DNA from: Oscillatoria sp. FACHB-1406
GTDB lineage: Bacteria; Cyanobacteriota; Cyanobacteriia; Cyanobacteriales; Spirulinaceae
Direction of reading: 5' to 3'
NCBI RefSeq assembly: GCF_014698145.1
Contig: NZ_JACJSM010000030.1
Span: forward strand, 1 to 58,422
Length of the DNA stretch: 58,422 bases
The notes below the pieces were generated by a model, which saw nothing but the letters and a program-made list of their open reading frames with translations, had not been told where the DNA came from and made no database searches. A program made the translations under genes and the position numbers. The number at the start of each line of letters is the position of its first letter. The stretch's first letter is position 1. Of the stretch, positions 9,607 to 18,408 are shown in pieces.

Positions 9607-10038
9607 CCCGTTGGAGAACTTGCATTGTTGAATTCGGTAGGGAGGTTAACTGAAAACGTCCCTACCTTGCTTGTCTGTAAAGACGTAAAATCAATTCTTC
9701 TTAACGCGATCGCCTTGCAAAATCCACGAATCATAGACATAACACAATGGGGATCGCGCGTCATCCCCTGAATGGAAAAATTTTTTACGGCAAAAAAGGG
9801 GATATTCAAAAGGCGATCGCGACTTCATTAAACTTAGGGAATAAATACAATTCTTAAAGATATGACTTTGGGCAGGCAGGGTTTTAAAACCGTTGCCCTT
9901 ACTATAAAAAAAGTTCGATATGAAATTTTCATTCAATCTAAATTGATGATGAAGTCTTGAATTGGCATCATCTTAACTCAATTTCAGATCGACATTTTCG
10001 AGCAAAAAATATTACCTCTACAATAGGCAATTTTCCTA
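9607..10038. other. intergenic region between pheS and the carotenoid protein gene
   Basis: Besides the 9636-9666 hairpin there is an AT-rich stretch (about 9830-10030) that probably contains the promoter of the carotenoid protein gene. I could not fix the promoter elements. A short A-rich run at 9906-9912 and no coding frame longer than about 30 codons were seen. Confidence 0.4.
9636..9666. repeat. GTAG-headed hairpin, possible pheS terminator or REP
   Basis: GGTAGGGA and TCCCTACC form a perfect 8-bp stem that extends to 11 of 12 paired positions with one mismatch. There is no T-run after it, so intrinsic termination would be weak. The GTAG at both ends makes it resemble the other REP palindromes of this window. 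Confidence 0.5.
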
Positions 10039-10506
10039 ATGGAACCCGACCAATTAGTTTCTCAATTTAAAAATTTAAGTGTTGACGACCAACTCGCATT
10101 GCTGTGGTTTGTTTACACGGAAATGGGAGAGAGTGGGAGTGTTACCCCCGCCGCCCCCGGTGCAGCAGGAGATGCAATAGCTGGAGGCTTATACGACCAA
10201 GTTAAAGGGATGTCCCACGAAGAACAGTTGCAAGTTCAACGCGACCTTCTTCAAGGAACCAGTAACGAAATTACTCGCCAATACGGTTCTTTAAGCGATA
10301 ATACTAAACTCTTATTTTGGTATCGTTTAGCTCAAGGAATGGAAGAAGGGACAGTAATTCCGATGCCAGAAGGGTATAAGATGGCAGAAGGAGGTCAGAA
10401 ACTCCTATCCGCACTTAAGGGCAGCGAGCCTAACGAACAAATTACCTTCCTGCGCTCTTGTGTTACCTCTACAGGTAGCGAACCGGCAGAAGGCGCAGCA
10501 ATTTAG
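10039..10506 (+). CDS. helical carotenoid protein (OCP N-terminal-domain homologue)
   Basis: This 155-residue protein equals the all-helical N-terminal domain of the orange carotenoid protein, without the C-terminal light-sensing NTF2 domain. Matching blocks are LSVDDQLALLWFVYTEMG, KGMSHEEQLQ, NTKLLFWYRLAQGMEEG and NEQITFLRSCV. Trp23, Tyr26, Trp94 and Arg139 correspond by alignment to OCP Trp41, Tyr44, Trp110 and Arg155, which contact carotenoid or stabilise the orange form. Stand-alone proteins of this kind (HCPs) bind carotenoid and quench singlet oxygen, and in some clades the phycobilisome. I cannot assign the clade. No OCP, C-terminal-domain homologue or FRP gene is nearby. A strong terminator follows. 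Confidence 0.88.
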   Translation: MEPDQLVSQFKNLSVDDQLALLWFVYTEMGESGSVTPAAPGAAGDAIAGGLYDQVKGMSHEEQLQVQRDLLQGTSNEITRQYGSLSDNTKLLFWYRLAQGMEEGTVIPMPEGYKMAEGGQKLLSALKGSEPNEQITFLRSCVTSTGSEPAEGAAI

Positions 10507-10531
10507 TACGCTAACACCAAATTAATGAATG

Positions 10532-10567
10532 GGGAAGTTGGTATTAACCAGCTTCCCTTTTCTGTTT
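10532..10567 (+). terminator. Rho-independent terminator of the carotenoid protein gene
   Basis: GGGAAGTTGGT and ACCAGCTTCCC pair over 11 bp (one G-U) around the loop ATTA. TTTTC-type sequence follows. Confidence 0.85.
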
Positions 10568-10611
10568 AGGTCGATCGATTTTGCAGCCAATTTTGATGTT
10601 AGGTAGTCGAA

Positions 10612-11565
10612 CTAATCGGGTGGAGTCGGTTGCAAAACGCCTCGTTTGTCGCGACGCAGAGGATAGGGTTGCACGGGTAAAGGCGCACCTGGAGACTCGA
10701 GAACGGAAACTCCATAGGACCAATCGGGCGGACAGATAGCGATATATCGCGCGTAGCCGCCCGTTCCGCCTTCAGGTTTGGCAAACCCGATCGCGACTAG
10801 AGCGCCCGCTTCCGGTACTTTATCTAAATTGGCAACCCCTTCGGCTTGAGTATAGTGGTTGTGGAGCAGCCAGGATTCTCCTTCTAAATCTGGGGTTGTA
10901 TCGGTGTCGAGCGGTTCGTGTCCGTGAAAGAGGATGTGGCGCTGTAAGTGCAGGAATTGTAAGGCATCTAAGGAGACGCTGGGAAAGGGTTTTTGATTGA
11001 AGCGATCGCTCTGACTCCATTTTTTAGACCAGTCCGTGCGGAACATCACCACCGCACCTTCCGGGATTTTGCCGTATTTCGCTTCCCAAGCGCGAATATC
11101 GGCAACCGTCGCGCGATCGCCCGGATCTGCCGCGACGCGATCGCTGACATTAATTACAACCAAGGGACGCAAGGCATAAGTTGGAGGGAGATCGCTAATC
11201 GTAGCGCCATATTCATCCCAATGCGCAGGCGGGTCGAGTTGCGTGCCGTATTGGTCGGTGGGGAGGTTGTAAGCTGTAGCAATAAAGCCGTGTTGCGCGT
11301 AGGTGTATTCTTCCCCGGTCTTGATATAGCTGGGCAGGTCGGCACCGGCTGTGGCGGGTTCAAATGTCGCGTTACCGAAACCGGGCCACACCGGAATTGT
11401 GGGACTAAAAGCATGGGTTAAATCGACATATTTAGCCGATTTAAACGTCGTTTCGTAAATTTTCCAAAAATCGGAACTTTCTGCACGAACGGGGTGCAGA
11501 CCGATTGAGAGAAGGCACAGAATAGCAACGAGGCCCATCCATCGTAGGAGCGCGCGCTGGGTCAT
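10612..11565 (-). CDS. secreted cyclase-family (kynurenine formamidase-like) metal-dependent hydrolase
   Basis: A 317-residue protein with a signal peptide (about 1-28, LVAILCLLSIGLHPVRA). The mature part is a PF04199-type cyclase/hydrolase. Signature blocks are YVDLTHAFSPTIPVWPG, YGTQLDPPAHWDEYG, VVMFRTDW and HGHEPLDTD. The usual zinc-binding HxGTHxDxPxH appears here as QYGTQLDPPAH, so the first His is Gln and the second His of the HGTH part is Gln. Asp and the last His remain. Related proteins open cyclic amides or esters. The substrate is unknown, and activity could differ because of the altered ligands. It converges on the carotenoid protein gene. Confidence 0.8.
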   Translation of the reverse strand: MTQRALLRWMGLVAILCLLSIGLHPVRAESSDFWKIYETTFKSAKYVDLTHAFSPTIPVWPGFGNATFEPATAGADLPSYIKTGEEYTYAQHGFIATAYNLPTDQYGTQLDPPAHWDEYGATISDLPPTYALRPLVVINVSDRVAADPGDRATVADIRAWEAKYGKIPEGAVVMFRTDWSKKWSQSDRFNQKPFPSVSLDALQFLHLQRHILFHGHEPLDTDTTPDLEGESWLLHNHYTQAEGVANLDKVPEAGALVAIGFAKPEGGTGGYARYIAICPPDWSYGVSVLESPGAPLPVQPYPLRRDKRGVLQPTPPD

Positions 11566-11966
11566 ACAAGGTTTGATGGTTGAGAAATGGAATCGGCTTA
11601 CCCGAAATAATCAGTCAAAAGTCTCGCCTTTTAATTATTAAACAGCGAGGGCGGCTTAAGGCTGAAAGTTTTTTATCGGCTTGCTGGTAAAGCTCGCTGC
11701 TTAGAACATAAAAGGTTGCAGCCATTGAGCGAGTCGCTAAGCGGCGATCGCGCTTCAATCAATGCCGGAACGATAAATTTTGGAGCCTATATACACGGCG
11801 AAAAGGAGGCTACGAACTGCTTCTCGCCTCGTTGTTCCTTTATAGCCAACACGGGCAGAGTGGGTAATGAAATTACGTCTTCGCTTAACTCTGACGAGAG
11901 TTTTTCCTGAAGCTATCCCAAAGAATCTGTATGAGGAAATAACACCTAAAACAAATTATTCACCTC
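11566..11966. other. intergenic region upstream of the patX-like gene
   Basis: About 400 bases with no convincing gene. A hairpin at 11797-11828 (GGCGAAAAG pairing with CTTCTCGCC, 8 of 9) is followed by a T-rich stretch and could end a short plus-strand transcript. The plus-strand promoter for the small RGSGR gene should lie here, but no good -35/-10 pair is obvious. Confidence 0.4.
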
Positions 11967-12209
11967 ATGCACGCGCTATCTGTCCTGCCTCTTATCTTAG
12001 CAATCCCCTTCACTTCTCCAAAAGTCATGCTAGTGCAATTTACGACTTCTACAACAGTTTCAATCCCTCAAGAATCGATTTCATCTATTCGTGGCGTGTT
12101 CCAAGCCGAAGACGGCAATCCGGATGATTGTCCCCTGCGCGGTTGCGGGCGGCGATACGAAGCTACCAGCGATCGCGGTAGCGGACGCATTCAAAACTTG
12201 GCAGCGTAA
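11967..12209 (+). CDS. patX: candidate PatX-like RGSGR pentapeptide precursor
   Basis: An 80-residue frame that begins with a hydrophobic stretch (about residues 3-16, ALSVLPLILAIPFT), consistent with an export signal though lacking basic residues. It ends in a polar tail with Cys-Pro-Leu-Arg-Gly-Cys-Gly-Arg-Arg (residues 56-63, 12132-12155) and the exact pentapeptide Arg-Gly-Ser-Gly-Arg (residues 70-74, 12174-12188). RGSGR is the morphogen motif of PatS, HetN and PatX that inhibits HetR. An in-frame TAA just upstream (11940-11942) limits the start to this ATG unless a rare codon is used. No Shine-Dalgarno is seen. The gene lies directly upstream of hetR, and a perfect terminator at 12308-12346 ends its transcript. 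Part of the RGSGR codons coincide with a HIP1-like sequence, so chance must be excluded. Confidence 0.68.
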   Translation: MHALSVLPLILAIPFTSPKVMLVQFTTSTTVSIPQESISSIRGVFQAEDGNPDDCPLRGCGRRYEATSDRGSGRIQNLAA

Positions 12210-12307
12210 TCCCTCACTTTCTGGAATCTGCGCGATCGTTTCACCTCATCCTCTCCGCAAATCGAGCCTTACCATTGAAATTTATTTAACTTTTCATCTC
12301 CGCAAAA

Positions 12308-12346
12308 ATATCAGGACTCTCCCTCGCAAGTCCTGATATTTTTTTT
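12308..12346 (+). terminator. strong intrinsic terminator between patX-like gene and hetR
   Basis: A perfect 11-bp stem ATATCAGGACT/AGTCCTGATAT with a 10-nt loop is followed by eight T residues. It shows that a plus-strand transcript ends here. The only plausible gene upstream on that strand is the RGSGR precursor. It also insulates hetR from upstream transcription. Confidence 0.92.
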
Positions 12347-12459
12347 GAGGAAAATCGGCGGTTTAACGGGTTGCCGCTGTAAATAGTTGCGCTTTGACCG
12401 CTATGTTTTATATTATTGTAGAGGAATAAACCTTGGCATCAGGGTGCTGCTTGCGATAG

Positions 12460-13450
<991 letters not shown>

Positions 13451-13452
<2 letters not shown>

Positions 13453-13510
13453 TTCGTAGTTCGTAATTCGTAATTCGTAATTCGTAATTCGTAGTTCGTA
13501 ATTCGTAATT
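13451..13510. repeat. heptanucleotide tandem array (AATTCGT/AGTTCGT)
   Basis: Sixty bases made of about 8.5 units of AATTCGT with AGTTCGT variants. It starts on the hetR stop codon and ends just before the stop of the convergent glycosyltransferase gene. Confidence 0.9.
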
Positions 13511-13519
13511 GATGCACTG

Positions 13520-14677
13520 TCATCGATCCCCCCGTAAATTAGCGAGATTTTGGCGCGCTGCTGCCAAGTCTGGTTTGAGTTGAATTGCCTGCTGATAAGC
13601 GGCGATCGCGTTCTGGGTTTTGCCCTGAATCTGCCAAAGCGCCCCCAAGTTGCAGTAAGCCTGCGCCAAAGTGGGGTTGAAGGTCAGGAGGTGTTGATAG
13701 GCAGCGATCGCGGCTTCCAGTTGCCCTAACCCCTGCAAGGCATTGCCCAACTGGTTGTGAGCGGCAATGTAATCGGGTTGCAGCCGAATTGCCTCCTGAA
13801 AGCACGCCACAGCAGCCGCTAAATCGCCCTGACCGGCCAGAGATTTGCCGCGTTTAAAGTGCGATCGCGCCGCATCGGTAATCGGTTTCGCCTGCCAGGG
13901 GGCAAACTGCTGTAAGTGAAATTCACCCGCCTCAGTCACCATCAGTTGCAACGATCGCTCCAGTCCGCGCCGCCGCAACGCTTCATTAACCGCCCGCTCC
14001 GAAGACTCTCGCTGCAAGCGTTGCTGTTGGTGGGAAATTCCTTGAGGATTGATGCGATAGAAGTAAAGCGGGCGTTCTAAATGGTAGATTTGGGTCACTT
14101 CTGCAACTCGCAACGAGAGATCGTAGTCTTCGGCAGAGGTAAATTCGGGACGGATACCGCCAATGGTTGCAAATACTGACTGTCGCAGCAACCGGAAATG
14201 GAAGGTTAGCAGATCGACGAGCAGCCCGATTGGACTATAAGGGATTTTGCATCGCTGCCCCAATCCTTGCCGCTGACCCCGAAGATCGATATTGACGTGG
14301 TTGGTGTAGACCATGCCATACTCTGGGTGGCGATCGAGAAACTCCACCGTTTCTTGTAAAGCTGTGGAAGCCAAGCGATCGTCGGCATCGAGCCAGCCGA
14401 CGTACTCGCCCTGCGTTAGTCTATGAGCCTGACTCAGCGCTCGACCTCGCCCCAAGCGATCGCCCTGCTGAAAGCGAATCCGAGCATCCTTTTGGGCATA
14501 GTTTTGGGCAATGGCAACCGAGCGATCCGTAGAGCCATCATCCCAGAGAATCAGTTCCCAGTCGGGGAAAGTTTGAGCCAGCACAGACTCCAGCGCCTCC
14601 GCTAGATACGCCTCGGTGTTGTAGACGGTCATCACGAGGGAGACTTTCGGGAGGGGGGGAGTGGAGAAGTTACTCAT
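13520..14677 (-). CDS. family 2 glycosyltransferase with C-terminal TPR repeats
   Basis: A 385-residue cytoplasmic enzyme. The GT-A domain (about 10-230) shows VSLVMTVYNTEAYLAEALES, ELILWDDGSTDRS for nucleotide-sugar binding and YVGWLDADDRL as the DxD metal site. A C-terminal region (about 270-375) holds three TPR units with LQPDYIAAHNQLGNAL, NPTLAQAYCNLGALW and LKPDLAAARQNLANL, a protein-interaction module. Such proteins are typical of surface-polysaccharide synthesis. The start is the ATG at 14677 (MSNFSTPPLP). The upstream 17 codons of the longer frame come from the MITE-like element at 14676-14775, so the start codon sits on the element's end. It is convergent with hetR. Confidence 0.87.
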   Translation of the reverse strand: MSNFSTPPLPKVSLVMTVYNTEAYLAEALESVLAQTFPDWELILWDDGSTDRSVAIAQNYAQKDARIRFQQGDRLGRGRALSQAHRLTQGEYVGWLDADDRLASTALQETVEFLDRHPEYGMVYTNHVNIDLRGQRQGLGQRCKIPYSPIGLLVDLLTFHFRLLRQSVFATIGGIRPEFTSAEDYDLSLRVAEVTQIYHLERPLYFYRINPQGISHQQQRLQRESSERAVNEALRRRGLERSLQLMVTEAGEFHLQQFAPWQAKPITDAARSHFKRGKSLAGQGDLAAAVACFQEAIRLQPDYIAAHNQLGNALQGLGQLEAAIAAYQHLLTFNPTLAQAYCNLGALWQIQGKTQNAIAAYQQAIQLKPDLAAARQNLANLRGDR

Positions 14678-14775
14678 ACCATTTCCTACAAGTTTTGCAC
14701 TAAATTTGTCGCCGTAGGGGCATAACACCGTTATGCCCTCTTAGGGATTCGTGCAAAATCAATAAGAATTGGTAT
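14676..14775. repeat. 100-bp MITE-like element, second copy
   Basis: It starts ATACCATTTC and ends GAATTGGTAT. Inside is GTAG (14714-14717) then GGGCATAAC-acc-GTTATGCCC (14718-14738). Length, ends and core match the copy at 782-881. Its left end overlaps the start codon of the adjacent glycosyltransferase, so it probably supplies that gene's leader. Confidence 0.7.
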
Positions 14776-14963
14776 CACGCTAACCAATGAACAAAGATAG
14801 GAAGTAAAGCGCCTTCTCATCTATCAAAGGCGATCGCTTTCACAAGTCAGGCACGGAGTATCTGAGATTGAAAGCGTACCTCACCCCGATGAAAAATGCT
14901 ATCTATGACATAGCGCTACAGAATACCCTAGGCAGACTCCCACTCCACTCGTAAAACGAGCTT

Positions 14964-15623
14964 TTAAGCAACACTGGTAAATAGCTGCTGCCATTCCTTC
15001 GCGGGTGCATCGGGGGCGGCAACAATTTCCACAATTTTATTTTTTGCTTCTGGTTGGAACAATGCCGCAACGCAGGTTTGAGCAACCTTGGTTCGCGGGA
15101 TGCGCCCTTCAAAAAGGGTATCGGCAGAAGCCATAATAATCGAGTCTGAATTATCTTCGTTTAACAAACCGCCCGGTCGCACGATGGTATAAGGCAAACC
15201 GCTTTTTTGAATGTAATTTTCGGCTTGTTGTTTCCAATAAAGAACCAACCAAAATAGGTTAAGGGGATGAAAGAACTTAGAGGTACAAAGCGAAGACACC
15301 AATACAAACTGTTGAATATTCTTTGATTTCGCGGCTTCAACTAAATTTTTTGTGCCTTCATAATCGACTTTGTAGGGGCCAGTCGCATCGAAGGAAGGGG
15401 TTGCACCTGTCGCGCAGATAAGATGGGTACAATCTGCGATCGCATCGGCTAAACTGGCTCGATTGAGAACATCACCTACGACTAAATCTGCTTCCGGCGG
15501 TAATATTTCTCTTCCTTTCTCTAGATCTCGCACCATCGCCCGCACGGAAATATTTTGTTTGACTAATTCCTTAACAATTCTCCGTCCCGTTTGTCCGGTT
15601 GCTCCAGCTACAAAAACTTTCAT
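14964..15623 (-). CDS. atypical short-chain dehydrogenase / NAD(P)-binding protein
   Basis: A 219-residue single-domain Rossmann protein of the atypical SDR (NmrA/Ycf39/TIC62-like) group. The dinucleotide site is VFVAGATGQTG at the N-terminus. GDVLNRASLADAI and QFVLVSSLCTSK follow, and YTIVRPGGLLNED is the strand after the active-site region. The canonical Tyr-x3-Lys is not clear, as is common for this group, so a chaperone-like or redox-sensing role is possible. I start at ATG 15623 (MKVFVAGATG), preceded by AAGGT; a GTG two codons upstream is the alternative. No operon partner is evident. Confidence 0.82.
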   Translation of the reverse strand: MKVFVAGATGQTGRRIVKELVKQNISVRAMVRDLEKGREILPPEADLVVGDVLNRASLADAIADCTHLICATGATPSFDATGPYKVDYEGTKNLVEAAKSKNIQQFVLVSSLCTSKFFHPLNLFWLVLYWKQQAENYIQKSGLPYTIVRPGGLLNEDNSDSIIMASADTLFEGRIPRTKVAQTCVAALFQPEAKNKIVEIVAAPDAPAKEWQQLFTSVA

Positions 15624-15629
15624 TTGCAC

Positions 15630-15932
15630 CTTGCCTCTAACAATACTTATTTATTGTAGCGGTTTGCAGTTAATCGGAAACAGCGGGCGGTAATCGGTCT
15701 ATTTTGGTGCGGAGATCGACACTTTAAAAAATTTAGGATGGCAGTTTTTAGATGAAATGAAGGACACAAGCAGGATAAAGGTCGTTCGCGCCTACCAATT
15801 TAATTTAGATATCTATCCCTCGCGCGCGAGAAAGTCGCTGTCTCTTCATTTTGAGTTGAAACTTGTTAAAAACGAGCATAAAATCTGTAAAATCAATACG
15901 GTTGAGATCGTGCAGCGGAAATCGGCAAATTT
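15630..15932. other. intergenic region upstream of the amidase gene
   Basis: The region separates divergent genes. The right half carries the predicted amidase promoter (15856-15884). The left half has no recognisable element. Confidence 0.4.
15856..15884 (+). promoter_or_regulatory. predicted promoter of the amidase gene
   Basis: TTGAAA (15856-15861) and TAAAAT (15879-15884) are spaced by 17 bp, each matching five of six SigA consensus bases. The leader would be about 42 nt to the ATG at 15933. Confidence 0.55.
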
Positions 15933-17753
15933 ATGATGAGACAGTCGCTCGATAATTTATCATTAGGCGCGCCCCGCAAAGCGGCACTGTGTATCGCGCT
16001 AGGTATGGGTTTAATGTTCGATCCCCATCTTAATGCCAATCGCGCGATCGCTGCCCCCCAACCCACCGCCGCTGCCCTCCAACTCACCTACCCGCCCCGC
16101 ACCTATCAAACCACCGCCCCTCAACTCTTCTTCATCGGTAGCGCCCCGCCCCAAGGCGAAGTCCTGATTAATAACACTCCCATTCGCCGCAGTCCTGCCG
16201 GACATTTCGCCCCCAGTCTCCCCCTCAACCTCGGCGAAAATCGCTTTACTGTCCGCTACGGCAACCAAGAAATTCAAGTTACCGTCACGCGCAACAGCGG
16301 ACAGCCAGAAACGCCCCAAGGGGTCACTTTTGCCCCAGACTCGCTTTTTCCTGCCTCAGACCTCGCCAAACTGCCCGGAGAAGCAATTTGTTTTAGCGCG
16401 ATCGCGCCCCAAAATTCTGCCGTTTCCGTCCGCCTCGGCAACCTCACCCTTCCCCTCGCCCCCCAAAGCGCCGTTCAACTTCCGCCCAATTCTGCCGTCC
16501 TCAACGCCCAAAATCAACCCGCCCCCCTCGACGCAACGCCTTACCAAGGTTGCGCCACCGCCAACGCCGCCGCCGCCCTCGGCAAACCCACCTACGAACT
16601 CAACCTCAACGGTAAAACCCTCTCCCAGCAAGCCCCCGGTAGCGTGACGATTCTTTCCCCCGTGCAACTCGAAGTCGTGGAAGTTACCGCCGATGCGGGC
16701 GTAGCGCGAACCGGCCCCAGTACCGACCATTCGCGCCTCACGCCCCTCCCCAAAGGCACTCGCGCCGCCGTTACCGGACGCGAAGGGGAATGGTTGCGCC
16801 TCGATTACGGCGGCTGGATTAAGCAAAGCGAAACGCGCCTTATACCGGGGGCGGTTCCGCCTCAAGCAACGATTCGCAGCGTTTTTTCGCGGCAGGTTGA
16901 GGGTGCGACAGAAGTTCGGTTTCCGCTGACGGTTCCGGTTCCCCTCGCCGTGCAACAGGGCGATAGTACCTTTACTTTGACGCTTTACGATACCACCGCA
17001 CAAACCGATACGATTCCCTTCAACGATAATCCCTTGGTGCGGCGTTTGGATTGGCGGCAAGTTTCGCCGGCAGTTGTGGAATATACGTTTAACCTCAAAA
17101 GCGATCGACAATGGGGTTACGATTTGCGGTACGAGGGGACAACTTTGGTGTTATCCTTGCGCCATCCTCCTAAACTGAGCAGCGATCGCGCTTTGCCGTT
17201 GCAAGGATTGCCGATTGTCGTCGATGCGGGACACGGCGGCAACGAATCGGGGGCATCCGGGCCGACGGGATATTTAGAGAAGGATGTTAATTTAGCCGTT
17301 TCCAAGCTGTTGCAGCAGGAGTTAGAGCGGCGCGGTGCTAAGGTTTATATGACGCGAGACAGCGATGTTGATGTATCTCTGCAAGATCGCGTCGCTGAAA
17401 TTAATCGCCTCAAACCCGCTATTTCTCTTTCCGTCCATTACAATGCGCTGCCCGATGGCGGCAATGCAGAAAATACGCAGGGAATTGGAATGTTTTGGTA
17501 TAATCCCCAAGCTCACAGTTTGGCGGTTTTTTTACATAATTATTTAGTAGAAAAGTTAAATCGTCCGTCCTACGGGGTTTTTTGGAATAACCTGGCGCTG
17601 ACGCGACCCCATACTACGCCTGCGATACTGATGGAGTTAGGGTTTATGATTAACCCGTGGGAGTTTGAATGGATTACGAATCCGGGGGAACAAGAACGTT
17701 TGGCTGCGGCGATCGCGGATGGGGTTGTGGCTTGGTTTGAGGGAGAACGTTAG
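15933..17753 (+). CDS. N-acetylmuramoyl-L-alanine amidase with SH3-like domain
   Basis: A 606-residue periplasmic cell-wall amidase (Amidase_3, AmiA/AmiC type) that removes stem peptides from glycan, usually at septa. It has an export signal (about 15-41), a region of about 200 residues with beta-rich carbohydrate- or wall-binding character, and an SH3b-like segment (VTADAGVARTGPSTDHSRL to GGWIKQSE). The C-terminal catalytic domain has zinc ligands in VVDAGHGGNESG (His), YLEKDVNLAV (Glu) and LSVHYNA (His), and the catalytic Glu in ILMELGFM. In a filament, amidases of this type also matter for septal junctions; that role here is inference. The 3' end overlaps the convergent marR gene by 4 bp. 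Confidence 0.92.
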   Translation: MMRQSLDNLSLGAPRKAALCIALGMGLMFDPHLNANRAIAAPQPTAAALQLTYPPRTYQTTAPQLFFIGSAPPQGEVLINNTPIRRSPAGHFAPSLPLNLGENRFTVRYGNQEIQVTVTRNSGQPETPQGVTFAPDSLFPASDLAKLPGEAICFSAIAPQNSAVSVRLGNLTLPLAPQSAVQLPPNSAVLNAQNQPAPLDATPYQGCATANAAAALGKPTYELNLNGKTLSQQAPGSVTILSPVQLEVVEVTADAGVARTGPSTDHSRLTPLPKGTRAAVTGREGEWLRLDYGGWIKQSETRLIPGAVPPQATIRSVFSRQVEGATEVRFPLTVPVPLAVQQGDSTFTLTLYDTTAQTDTIPFNDNPLVRRLDWRQVSPAVVEYTFNLKSDRQWGYDLRYEGTTLVLSLRHPPKLSSDRALPLQGLPIVVDAGHGGNESGASGPTGYLEKDVNLAVSKLLQQELERRGAKVYMTRDSDVDVSLQDRVAEINRLKPAISLSVHYNALPDGGNAENTQGIGMFWYNPQAHSLAVFLHNYLVEKLNRPSYGVFWNNLALTRPHTTPAILMELGFMINPWEFEWITNPGEQERLAAAIADGVVAWFEGER

Positions 17754-18388
17754 GAGTTAGAGTTGGCACTTTCTGCGGGGGCAGGAATGCGATCGCGACA
17801 TTCGAGATTCAAGTTGCGATCGCCAAACGGCGCATCGACAAAATCGCAATGATGGGGACGTTCGCTATCGGGATAGCGATGGGGATGGAAAAATTGACAG
17901 CTTAGGCACATCTGCGCGATCGGAATTTTTCCCGCTTCTTGCAAGTTACGAACGATTTTAATCAGTCCTTGTAAAAATATAGTTTGCTCGAATTCAGAAA
18001 GTTCGCCGACAGCTTGAAGCAAAACATCCGGCCAACAAGCCGTTTCTCGGGCGACGGTTTCGCCGGGAGGAGTCAGGGTAATTGCGATCGCGCGCCGATC
18101 TCGAGGCGATCGCGTTTTTTGCACTAACCCCTTTTCCTCCAACACTCGCACCGCATCGCTTGCCGTCGCCGCAGTCACCGCCAAACCCGCCGCCACTTCC
18201 GACAACCGCATTCCCTCACTCCCGCTAGTTTGCAGCAGCGATAAAATCTGAATTTGAGTCGGAGACAGTCCGAGTTGTCCGGCTTCTTGCCACGATTGAC
18301 TTTTGAGCGCCAAACTGACTTTAGACAGTCCGACTAAAATGCGTTCCACTGTCGCATCGCTCGCTGTTTCCCCCTCTTTCCCACTCAT
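17750..18388 (-). CDS. MarR-family regulator with C-terminal Cys/His cluster
   Basis: A 212-residue transcription factor. The winged-helix core (about 20-140) contains LSPTQIQILSLLQTSG, AVTAATASDAVRVLEEKGLV and SPRDRRAIAITLTPPG, the recognition helix and wing. The C-terminal 55 residues add CLSCQFFHPHRYP, then PHHCDF and NLECRD: four cysteines and several histidines that could bind zinc or an iron-sulfur cluster. Similar tails occur in a MarR subgroup. It lies 20 bp downstream of the HPP gene on the same strand, so they are probably an operon with this protein as its regulator. I start at ATG 18388; a TTG at 18397 would add three residues. Confidence 0.85.
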   Translation of the reverse strand: MSGKEGETASDATVERILVGLSKVSLALKSQSWQEAGQLGLSPTQIQILSLLQTSGSEGMRLSEVAAGLAVTAATASDAVRVLEEKGLVQKTRSPRDRRAIAITLTPPGETVARETACWPDVLLQAVGELSEFEQTIFLQGLIKIVRNLQEAGKIPIAQMCLSCQFFHPHRYPDSERPHHCDFVDAPFGDRNLNLECRDRIPAPAESANSNS

Positions 18389-18408
18389 AGACCCCAATCA
18401 ATTGGACA

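Noticed and set aside
11716-12127. Two other small frames overlapping the patX-like gene region (11716-11910 and 11867-12127)
   Set aside because: Neither has a signal peptide, motif or ribosome-binding site; the frame with RGSGR and the downstream terminator explains the region better.
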